Source of the DNA: Confluentibacter citreus | GTDB taxonomy: Bacteria > Bacteroidota > Bacteroidia > Flavobacteriales > Flavobacteriaceae | Direction: 5' to 3' | Assembly: GCF_002807055.1 (NCBI RefSeq) | Contig: NZ_NIXN01000004.1 | Location: 186,001 to 250,000 of the forward strand | DNA length: 64,000 nucleotides | Shown here: positions 10,101 through 17,121 of the stretch, piece by piece | Numbering within the stretch: position 1 is the stretch's first letter | How the letters are laid out: the number at the start of each line of letters is the position of its first letter | Program-made: the position numbers and the translations under genes | Notes under the pieces: model-generated | Told to the model about the DNA's origin: nothing | Database searches by the model: none | The model's input: the letters and a program-made list of their open reading frames with translations, nothing else

Positions 10101-10970
10101 CGCTTCTTCGTTGGATTTAACATAATTATGCCCTCTAAATATATCATCAATCGCTCCGCAATCACCTGTTACATAGCCTTCCATACCATACGTTTTTCGT
10201 GCTATGGTATCTACTAAATATTTACTGGCAGACATTGGTACGCCGTTTACAGCACCATAGGCCGTCATGATGGATGGCAATTTATCTTCTCGAATCAACG
10301 TCCTGTAAGGGCTTAGATAAAATTCCCTCATATCCCTATCATCCATATTGGAACTTCCAGAATGGCGGTTAAATTCGGTATTATTGGCAAAATAATGTTT
10401 TCCACAAGGCACTGTTTTAAGGTAAATGGGATCATCGCCCATTAAACCCTGAACAAAACCTTTGCCTATTTGAGTCACTAAAAACGGATCTTCACCAAAT
10501 GTTTCTGCTGTTCTTCCCCAACGTGGATCTCTGGCTGGCTCAATAACAGGCGACCAATAGGTGAGCGTAAAAATGAGATTGTGGTTAAAACCTCTTGCTT
10601 CGTCTGAAACGACTTTTGTTTCACGTTTTATCAATTCAGGATCCCATGTGGCACCGACGGCGACACTGTTTGGAAATGAGGTTGCCGTCATCCCACTATT
10701 GTTGTTTCTACCCATGATGCCGTGCAGCGCTTCGCCCCAGAAATCATAGTGATTAACACCTAATCTTGGAATAGGAGGCATAGTGTTTCCTAGTTGACTT
10801 TGCTTTTCTTCTGGGGTCATCCTAGAAACAAGATCGGCTGCCCTTTCTTTAAATGAATATGATGTGTTAAGGTAAATGGGTATTTTTGCTTTTTCCTGCT
10901 TGGGCAAAAATGCCATAAATACAAGACAACAAATAATTAAATTAAAGAGCTTAGGTTTGTAAGGTTTCAT
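7167..10970 (-). CDS. Secreted multidomain GH3 glycosidase (beta-xylosidase/beta-glucosidase type)
   Basis: A 1267-residue exported enzyme. Order of parts: signal peptide (hydrophobic LIICCLVFMAF), GH3 N-terminal TIM barrel (about 35-340) with the nucleophile Asp270 in TGDCGA, GH3 C-terminal domain interrupted by a CBM6/PA14-like beta insert (about 485-600), fibronectin-III-like domain (about 740-830), BIG2 domain (about 860-945), a short beta-sandwich (about 950-1030), and a C-terminal concanavalin-A-like domain of the beta-xylosidase type (about 1040-1260). The CDCGA-like nucleophile context recalls xylosidases of GH3, but exact substrate cannot be read. Much longer than a minimal GH3 (~750). 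It converges on lutC, and no sus-type genes adjoin it. Confidence 0.88.
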   Translation of the reverse strand: MKPYKPKLFNLIICCLVFMAFLPKQEKAKIPIYLNTSYSFKERAADLVSRMTPEEKQSQLGNTMPPIPRLGVNHYDFWGEALHGIMGRNNNSGMTATSFPNSVAVGATWDPELIKRETKVVSDEARGFNHNLIFTLTYWSPVIEPARDPRWGRTAETFGEDPFLVTQIGKGFVQGLMGDDPIYLKTVPCGKHYFANNTEFNRHSGSSNMDDRDMREFYLSPYRTLIREDKLPSIMTAYGAVNGVPMSASKYLVDTIARKTYGMEGYVTGDCGAIDDIFRGHNYVKSNEEAAALGLLSGVDTDCGGIYQNHALSAVEKGLLTQGDIDKALINIFTIRMRIGEFDPKEKVSYTNIKPNIVNDPAHNDLALEIALKTPVLLKNNPVSKTGVKALPINLKGIKKIAVLGPQADKIELGDYSGEVEPSLKITPLAGIQNYIKQHNLDIEVVSKSSGNTDRKTDFFTMLGFSTVSKDNVLKEYDATKFDGSAAGLITSARFGQTSVRGIKDGDWTAYNNVDITNVDTIKFNMTVSADGGLLEVRVGSATGNILATEKIQGTQQAGGFGGFARAKSVPVKINTLGITGPQTIVLVYREAETPGTDQETLDMAASADVTLVFVGTDQTTGREESDRFEITLPGNQNELIKSIAAVNPNTIVVMQTMGMVEVEQFKNSQNIPGIIWTGYNGQAQGTAMAKILFGDVNPGGKLNVTWHKSLNDLPDFNDYTLRGDGTNGRTYWYYNKDVSYEFGYGLSYTSFEYSNFKINKSSITPNDKVTISVDVKNTGAVDGDEVVQIYVKTPDSPASMERPIKRLKGFKRVTIPKGQVKTVSIDIDCADLWFWNTEAGKITFDQGKYIFEIGASSRAIKGQVEANMNGSYKPVLTTVVAESDKVVLRPGDMIQTSVTAAMSDDSFYDLAKAKVDYKSNNPSVAKVDDNGKVTATGVGVALIYADVTVDGITVSNNYPLKVMPDLNPKSITINGKNISGFDKNIKAYSYLLSSKSKIPVVKASALGDNMTIDIEQAKSIPGTTIVKLIDNITLETNMYYFNFDVNSVSDEFNGSVGNQWTWIRENNATKNTTSGLLTITSEVGDISEDTNNAKNILLQSANNDWIAETKLVCSRTPSQPENTGILAYQDDSNFVKLMFRAVTKTTRATGVQAGTIDFMMEENDIAKSVASFNLSKEITGNNSLILKLEKKGSLYTAYYSLDGKKFEILGMVDVLLKDINAGIIVSDGLITQYMKSTYWFDSDTTKPNTPFDVSFDYFRITNSGLN

Positions 10971-11859
10971 GATATATAAATTTTTGTAATTAGTTCATTT
11001 TAGTTGTCTTTGTATTTGCTTTATTACTATTCCTGTTAATGTTGTCGGAGATTCGAACAAGCTTATTATAAAGGAATCAGTTTTATAGCTTTTTGGCGTA
11101 AAATCTGTTGAATAAAAACATGATATGGGAATTAATAGGAAGTGAGGTTTATTTAATCCCTTTGTTATCATGGGTGGTCATTAATAAAAAAATCCAATAT
11201 CATTTTAATGTTTTGTCCTTGATTATATGGGGTCTATTAAAAGTGGTATTGTCTATGTTAAAATCAGTAAGGATGTTTATAATAAATGTCGTGTAACAGT
11301 AAATAAAATACTATTAAAATAACATAATAAAAATAAGCAATTTTTTTGTCCTACACCAGATTTCTCATGGATTTAACTAGAACAAAATCTTAATAAATCC
11401 AAGAAAAAAAAGGATAGTTCAAGTTTAAAAATTGAAAGGTGAATAAATCAGAAAATAATTAATATTTTTTATCTACCCGAGTTCAAAGCTTCAAGTCTCG
11501 ACAGGTCCAACGGTATTATTTTTAACTGGATATATCGTAAAGATTAGAACCAATGGATTATTTCCTTACGAACCTTCAAAAACAGCCGATATAGAACAAT
11601 TTTTCGTCATTTTTTCATAAGGTAGCATCAGTTTAACAATATTCATTTTTTAGTCAGGTTTTATATTTATACTTAATTAGTAATAATTTTTTTATATATT
11701 TAGAGATAGTTTTACTGTGCCCCAGTATTTATCTTTAGGCTGTTTTCTTACTTACAAATTGTAAAAGTGCATGCGTCCTTAACCTAAATATTGTATAACA
11801 GCGCACTTTAAATCTAGAAAAAACCAATCAGTATTTTTTATTATTTTAAATGAAAACAA
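10971..11859. other. 889-base gap between GH3 and the hybrid kinase
   Basis: AT-rich stretch between two divergent genes. It contains the decayed lutC 3' copy (11541-11653) and presumably both promoters. A TTG-started frame of 62 codons at 11108-11296 has no recognisable similarity and is judged non-coding. Nothing else is seen. Confidence 0.6.
11541..11653 (+). pseudogene. Decayed copy of the lutC 3' end
   Basis: Read in frame, this gives RTNGLFPYEPSKTADIEQ, a frame stop, and then a GSISLTIFIF-like tail ending in TAG. It parallels the true LutC C-terminus (RTFGLFLSGPSKTADIEQ ... VTVFIV and stop). Within CCTTCAAAAACNGCNGATAT and the following bases, 26 of 28 positions match lutC. It lies in the same orientation as lutC but 4.5 kb downstream, so GH3 is bracketed by an intact and a broken lutC 3' end. 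Confidence 0.8.
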
Positions 11860-14800
11860 ATGAAAAGACTATTTTTATTTTGTAATAATGACTTTGATTT
11901 TTTATTAGAATCAATGCCAGGATACGATGGGTTAATCTATTGCTTTTTTAGCGACACAAAATTATTAAATGCTGCCATAAAGAAAACCAAGCCAGATGCA
12001 ATATTAATTGATAATTCGGGGTCAAGTGGTAACATTCCAGACTGTATTTCTTTTAATGATTCTAGGTATTATGTGCCTGTTATTGTATATGGAAAGCCTT
12101 TTGAAGTAGATAAATATTCCCATTTAGAAGTATTACAATTGCCAAGTCAGTTTGATGCTGTTACTATTTTTGAATTGTTTTCAAAATTAAATCTTATAGA
12201 TAAAGCTTACATTGGACAAAAAGAAAAATTAGAAGAAAGCCAACGGTTTTTAGACCTTCTAATGTCTAATATACCAGATGCCATTTACTTTAAAGATCGT
12301 GATTCCAGATTTACAAAGATAAATCAAGCACAAGCCAATACTTTAGGGATTGCTTCTCCGGAAGAAGCCATTGGCAAAAGGGATGAAGATTTTTTTGAAG
12401 AAAACCAAAGTAGGGAAGCTCATAACGATGAACAATCGTTAATGGAAAACGGTATTCCATTAATAAAAAAGTTAGAGCATTTGGTTACATCTAGCGGAGA
12501 GAAGTATGTAAGAGCCACAAAAATACCATTGAAGGATTCCAAAGGCAATTCTATAGGTATGGTAGGCATTTCTAGGGATGTTACAAATGAATACCTTATT
12601 GAACGAGATCTGCGTAGGGAAAAAAGATATATGGATTTGTTGATGGATAACTTACCAGACAGGATTTATTTTAAAAACAGAAATTCCCAGTTTATTCGTT
12701 GCAACATGGCATTGGCAAATATGTTTGGCTTATCCGAGCCAGAGGCGCTTTATGGGAAAACCGATTTTGATTTCTTTGAACACGCCCACGCCCAAGAAGC
12801 TTTTGATGATGAGCAAAGAATTATGAGCGAGAAAAGTTATATTTTAAATAAATTAGAAAGCCATGTAAAAAATGGGGAGCGCTTTTGGGAATTAACGACC
12901 AAGATACCATTTCTTAACAGTAAAAAGGAGGTTATAGGTATTGTTGGCATTTCCCATAATTTTACAGAACAAAAAAGATTAGAAGACAGACTAGAGAAAG
13001 AAAAGGACTTCTTGCAAATACTCATGAACAATATTCCTGATTATATTTTTTTTAAGGATATTAACTCTAAATATATTCGCGCAAACAAAGCCATTGCAAA
13101 TTTCTTTAAGATTGATATAGAGGATCTCATAGGGAAATCGGATGCTGATTTTCTTTCTAAAGATGCCTCCAATAAACACCGAAAACAAGATGAGATTGTT
13201 CTAGAAAAGGGGTTGGAAATAATCAATGAGGTAGAGAAATTGCAAGACCTAGACGGAAATACTATTTGGCTTTCAGTCACAAAAGTACCAATTAGGGATA
13301 AGAGTTCTAAGATTATTGGTCTTGCAGGAATTTCGCGAGATGCAACCATGCAGGAATTAACTAAGCAGAGGTATGCCATTGCTAAGGAAAAGGCGGAAGA
13401 GGCCAATAAAGCGAAGAGTTTATTCCTTGCCAATATGTCCCATGAGATTCGAACCCCCATGAATGGTATTATTGGTATGGCCGATATCTTGAGTAAATCA
13501 TCCTTGGAACCCATTCAAATGGAGTATTTGGATATTATCGTGAAATCGGGTCAAACATTATTGTCATTAATCAATGATATTTTAGATTTTTCCAAGATTG
13601 AATCTGGGAATATGGAATTGGAAACAGTTCCCATAAATATCCGGAGTATTATTGAAGAGGTTGCCGATTTACATTTAGTGCCAGCTGTTGCAAAATCTAC
13701 AAACCTTTTTACTTTTATAGATCCTAATATCCCAGAATTTGTCAGTGGTGATTATATACGGTTAAAACAAATTATCACTAATCTGGTCAATAATGCCATC
13801 AAGTTTACCTCTGATGGAGAGGTTGCCATTTATGTAAACCAGATAGAAAGCAAGGATGGTTTCCATGAAATTGAGTTTAAGGTTAAGGATTCTGGCATTG
13901 GTATTTCAAAAGAAAATCAAAAGAAACTGTTTAAATCATTTTCCCAGGTAGATGCATCTACCACTAGAAAATATGGCGGCACAGGACTCGGGTTGGCCAT
14001 TTCACAACGATTGGTTGATCAAATGGGAGGTGCCTTAGAACTTGATAGTTCACCGGATACTGGTTCGACGTTCTTTTTTAAAGTTGTTTTTCCATTTTCA
14101 AACGAAGTTAAGAAGCAAGATATAATTCTTAACAAACAAGCTCTAAAAGGAAAACGCGTTGTAGTTGTTGATAACAATGAAACCAATAGGTTTATATTAA
14201 AGAATTACCTTAAGGCTTGGGGCATGGAGGTAATTGAGTTGAATGATGGAGCTTTAGCTTATGATTTCTTGAAGAAAGCATCTTTAGATGGTAATCCTGT
14301 TGATTTGGTTTTGGTTGACTACCAAGTGCTTGGGGTTAACGGTAAAGCTTTTGTACAGAACCTTAAGCAAAACCCAGAAACTAGAAACATAAAACTTATT
14401 TTATTGTCTTCTATTACGCAAGCAATAGACAAGGATGGTTTTGAAGTAGGTCTTAATAAGCCTATTAAAATGAACCAATTATTAAATGCCCTTTTCAAAG
14501 CTTTAGAAATGCAATACGAAGATAGAGTTATTGAATGGACAGAAAGTGACAACTATCAGTTTGCATTTAAAAACAAAAGGTTTTTAATTGTTGAAGACAA
14601 TTTAATAAACATTAAAGTGGCTAGAATTGTTTTAAGTGAATTATCAGACCATGTTGAAGTAGCGCACAATGGTATAGAAGCTATAGAACTATTTGAAAAT
14701 CAAAATTTTGATATTATCTTGATGGATATTAGAATGCCGCTTTTAGGAGGTATAGAGGCAACCCTAAAAATCAGGGAGATGGAAAAGAATAATATGGTAA

Positions 14801-14943
14801 AGTTTCCTGTTAAAATTATAGCCATGACGGCTAATACATTTCAAGAAGATATTGAAAGATGCTTGGAAAATGGCATGGATGCATTTCTGGAAAAACCCTT
14901 TAAAAGAAAAGATTTGGTGACTATTTTACAACGGGTGTTGTGA
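11860..14943 (+). CDS. Soluble hybrid sensor histidine kinase with three PAS and two receiver domains
   Basis: 1027 residues with no membrane segment. Order: a receiver-like N-terminal domain (about 1-115; ILIDN at Asp51 in the phosphoacceptor position but otherwise degenerate), PAS1 (about 128-245), PAS2 (255-372), PAS3 (385-495), HisKA with His528 in MSHEIRTP, HATPase with N box, DSGIGI and GTGLGL boxes, receiver 1 (Asp820 in LVLVDYQ) and receiver 2 (Asp956 in ILMDIRMP, with MTAN and EKPF motifs). The PAS domains share IPDxIxFK openings and resemble each other, so they probably arose by duplication. It has no DNA-binding output, unlike HTCS regulators. Signal and partner are unknown; GH3 is the divergent neighbour. 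Confidence 0.88.
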   Translation: MKRLFLFCNNDFDFLLESMPGYDGLIYCFFSDTKLLNAAIKKTKPDAILIDNSGSSGNIPDCISFNDSRYYVPVIVYGKPFEVDKYSHLEVLQLPSQFDAVTIFELFSKLNLIDKAYIGQKEKLEESQRFLDLLMSNIPDAIYFKDRDSRFTKINQAQANTLGIASPEEAIGKRDEDFFEENQSREAHNDEQSLMENGIPLIKKLEHLVTSSGEKYVRATKIPLKDSKGNSIGMVGISRDVTNEYLIERDLRREKRYMDLLMDNLPDRIYFKNRNSQFIRCNMALANMFGLSEPEALYGKTDFDFFEHAHAQEAFDDEQRIMSEKSYILNKLESHVKNGERFWELTTKIPFLNSKKEVIGIVGISHNFTEQKRLEDRLEKEKDFLQILMNNIPDYIFFKDINSKYIRANKAIANFFKIDIEDLIGKSDADFLSKDASNKHRKQDEIVLEKGLEIINEVEKLQDLDGNTIWLSVTKVPIRDKSSKIIGLAGISRDATMQELTKQRYAIAKEKAEEANKAKSLFLANMSHEIRTPMNGIIGMADILSKSSLEPIQMEYLDIIVKSGQTLLSLINDILDFSKIESGNMELETVPINIRSIIEEVADLHLVPAVAKSTNLFTFIDPNIPEFVSGDYIRLKQIITNLVNNAIKFTSDGEVAIYVNQIESKDGFHEIEFKVKDSGIGISKENQKKLFKSFSQVDASTTRKYGGTGLGLAISQRLVDQMGGALELDSSPDTGSTFFFKVVFPFSNEVKKQDIILNKQALKGKRVVVVDNNETNRFILKNYLKAWGMEVIELNDGALAYDFLKKASLDGNPVDLVLVDYQVLGVNGKAFVQNLKQNPETRNIKLILLSSITQAIDKDGFEVGLNKPIKMNQLLNALFKALEMQYEDRVIEWTESDNYQFAFKNKRFLIVEDNLINIKVARIVLSELSDHVEVAHNGIEAIELFENQNFDIILMDIRMPLLGGIEATLKIREMEKNNMVKFPVKIIAMTANTFQEDIERCLENGMDAFLEKPFKRKDLVTILQRVL

Positions 14944-14960
14944 TGGTAAAAGCAATTTGA

Positions 14961-14990
14961 GCGCTATGTGAAGCGCGAGCGCTTTCCTTT
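14961..14990 (+). terminator. Weak hairpin after the hybrid kinase
   Basis: AAGCGC-GA-GCGCTT forms a GC-rich hairpin at 14971-14984, followed by a pyrimidine-rich TTCCTTTTC run. The tight loop and interrupted T tract make this only a moderate terminator candidate. Confidence 0.4.
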
Positions 14991-15114
14991 TCAGGAACCG
15001 CAATTATACTATAGTATCCATTAAAAGACTGTCTATCAATTGTTCAAAAGACACAAAAATGAGATTAAAGTTGAGGTGTGGAGTTGAATTGAAAGCTTTA
15101 GAGAAAATTGAATA

Positions 15115-16461
15115 ATGTACACGATTGTTGATATTGAGACTACGGGTCAAGGCAATAAAATAACGGAGATATCCATTTTTAAATATGATGGTAGCCAGAT
15201 AGTTGATGAATTCACATCCTTAGTCAATCCCGAAAGTTACATACCAGATTACATCACAGCTTTAACTTGCATTGATAATCTCATGGTTGCCAATGCGCCC
15301 ACTTTTGCAGAGATCGCACACCATATTTTAGAAATCACAGAAGGAACTATATTCGTTGCCCATAGTGTCAATTTTGATTATAATGTCATTCGTAATGAAT
15401 TCAAAGCGCTGGGGATTGATTTTATAAGAAGGAAACTTTGTACGGTACGCCTCTCTCGGAAATTAATTCCGGGACATCGATCCTATAGTTTAGGTAAAAT
15501 ATGTTATGCTTTGGATATTGATATCAACGGTAGACATCGGGCGAGGGGAGATGCGGAAGCTACCGTCATCCTTTTTGAAAAGTTATTACAAGCCCAAGAT
15601 TCTGAAACCGTATTTAACGACTTCCTTAAAAAATCCTCGAAGGAAGCCACCTTACCACCACATTTGCCAAGTGCCGTTTTTAACGCCATCCCAAACGAAG
15701 CTGGTATTTACTATTTTAAGAACAAAAAAGGGAAAGTCATTTATGTGGGTAAGGCAAAAGATATAAAGAAGCGTGTGCTGGGTCATTTTTATAATAAAAC
15801 GGAACGGGAACTCAGTCTTTGCAGGGAAACGGCCCACATCGATTTTGAATTATCTGGTAGTGAGCTTATTGCGTTGCTCATGGAAGATGCTGCCATAAAA
15901 AAGTATTTCCCCGAGTATAACCAAGCTTCCAAAAGAACACCCAAAGCCTATGCTATTTTTAGGTTTGAAGACCGGCATGGCATCATTCATTTAGCTTATA
16001 ACACCTTAAAAGCCACTCCTAATCCATTGCTGACTTTTTATAATATTACTGATTGCAGGCAATTTTTAGAACGCCTATGCATACAATTTGAACTTTGCCC
16101 CAAGTATTGCCACTTACAGGAAGGCGTCGCCCAATGTTCGCATTACTTCATCACCAGCTGTAAAGGGATTTGTGTTGAAAATGAATCTGTCACAGATTAC
16201 AATATAAGAGTTCAAAATGCTATAAAACATACTATTGAAAACTCTAGGGATGTTGTCATCAAGGAAAAAGGAAGACATCCAGAAGAAGAAGCTTTTGTCC
16301 TGATAAAAAACAGTGTGTATTTAGGTTATGGGTTTATTGATAGCTCTGAACAAATTACAAACACTGAAGATTTAGAGATGTATTTGATTCCCCAAAAGAA
16401 TAATGTGGATGTGCAGAAGATTTTGAGGGGTTATATGTCAGTAGGGAAACAGGACAACTAA
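15115..16461 (+). CDS. DEDDh exonuclease fused to a GIY-YIG endonuclease domain
   Basis: 448 residues. The N-terminal domain (about 1-165) is a DNA polymerase III epsilon-like DEDDh 3'-5' exonuclease: Asp6 and Glu8 in VDIETTG, the AHSVNFD motif, and the final His141/Asp146 pair (Hx4D). After a linker, a GIY-YIG nuclease domain follows (about 190-270), with GIYYF, VIYVGKA and KRVLGHF. The remainder (about 280-448) resembles the C-terminal part of UvrC/Cho-type fusions. Such proteins are annotated as exonuclease/UvrC-like in Flavobacteriia and may serve DNA repair; this role is family inference. Its last ~45 codons recur as a decayed fragment at 16789-16908. Confidence 0.85.
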   Translation: MYTIVDIETTGQGNKITEISIFKYDGSQIVDEFTSLVNPESYIPDYITALTCIDNLMVANAPTFAEIAHHILEITEGTIFVAHSVNFDYNVIRNEFKALGIDFIRRKLCTVRLSRKLIPGHRSYSLGKICYALDIDINGRHRARGDAEATVILFEKLLQAQDSETVFNDFLKKSSKEATLPPHLPSAVFNAIPNEAGIYYFKNKKGKVIYVGKAKDIKKRVLGHFYNKTERELSLCRETAHIDFELSGSELIALLMEDAAIKKYFPEYNQASKRTPKAYAIFRFEDRHGIIHLAYNTLKATPNPLLTFYNITDCRQFLERLCIQFELCPKYCHLQEGVAQCSHYFITSCKGICVENESVTDYNIRVQNAIKHTIENSRDVVIKEKGRHPEEEAFVLIKNSVYLGYGFIDSSEQITNTEDLEMYLIPQKNNVDVQKILRGYMSVGKQDN

Positions 16462-16585
16462 TTATTTATAACTCTTATCCTGCAGCAACTGCCCAATTCT
16501 CGTATAGTTGGGCTTTAAGAAAGCCTATATGGACAGTCTATTTAATTTCGTAAATTGCATACTAGTCATTCAAAAAAAAGAAACA

Positions 16586-16762
16586 ATGTTAAATAAGCTA
16601 TATATTTTATTACTGCAATTACCTATAGGCTCCAGAAATCCAGACGACAATCCTATAGATCTTACCAGCCCATTTGATGTCGTTGTATTTATTGTGCTAC
16701 CTGTACTCATGATTATTTTTTATATCCTTTGGAGGCGAAGGAAGAAGCGGGATAAGGATTAA
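16586..16762 (+). CDS. 58-residue single-pass membrane peptide
   Basis: The ATG at 16586 gives 58 residues: a short N-terminal hydrophobic patch, a DDNPIDLTSPFD segment, one transmembrane helix (about 32-48) and a highly basic tail (WRRRKKRDKD). Small proteins of this shape, with an NPIDL motif before the helix, are common in Flavobacteriia and are sometimes mislabelled adenylosuccinate synthetase. Their function is unknown. A longer frame from a TTG at 16508 exists, but the conserved part starts at this ATG. It lies between the exonuclease gene and that gene's broken 3' copy. Confidence 0.6.
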   Translation: MLNKLYILLLQLPIGSRNPDDNPIDLTSPFDVVVFIVLPVLMIIFYILWRRRKKRDKD

Positions 16763-17121
16763 AAAAACAGCAAGGAACAACCATCAAGCTATGGCTTTAT
16801 AGATAGGACCAAATAATTTCAAAAGATGATTTAGAAAACTATTTGATTCCCCAAAAGAATCATGTGGATGTGCAGAAGATTTTGAGGGGTTATGTTTCTG
16901 TGGTGTAATTTTATTAAAATAATCTATAAGATGACTTGTTAGGAAAAACAATAAATCCCAACACCAACATAAAATGTATAGATGTTTGTCTGATATAAGC
17001 TTTGAATGATTATTTTTACAACCATAGAGTAATAAATATTAAACTATGGCGGAATGCAAAAATCTAAAGATAATAGTTAAATAACACCAACCATAAACCA
17101 ACACAAACCTTCCAAAACATA
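16763..17121. other. 359-base gap before hsdM
   Basis: Contains the decayed exonuclease 3' copy (16789-16908) and the presumed promoter and leader of the hsd operon (16909-17121). No other gene or clear promoter box was identified. Confidence 0.6.
16789..16908 (+). pseudogene. Decayed copy of the exonuclease/GIY-YIG gene 3' end
   Basis: The reading DLENYLIPQKNHVDVQKILR is nearly identical to DLEMYLIPQKNNVDVQKILR of the intact gene; about 50 of 54 bases match in the core at 16840-16893. Homology can be followed upstream to a YGFID segment at about 16790, where the frame is broken by stops and small indels. A stop codon at 16906-16908 ends the fragment. Same orientation as the intact gene. Confidence 0.85.

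Noticed and set aside
11108-11296. 62-codon frame in the GH3/kinase gap
   Set aside because: TTG start, no similarity, no ribosome-binding support, in AT-rich DNA with pseudogene debris.
13041-13514. 157-codon antisense frame in the hybrid kinase
   Set aside because: It lies wholly within PAS3 and HisKA coding sequence of the other strand.
11860-14943. HTCS-type polysaccharide sensor next to GH3
   Set aside because: No periplasmic sensor, membrane helix or AraC-type DNA-binding domain is present.
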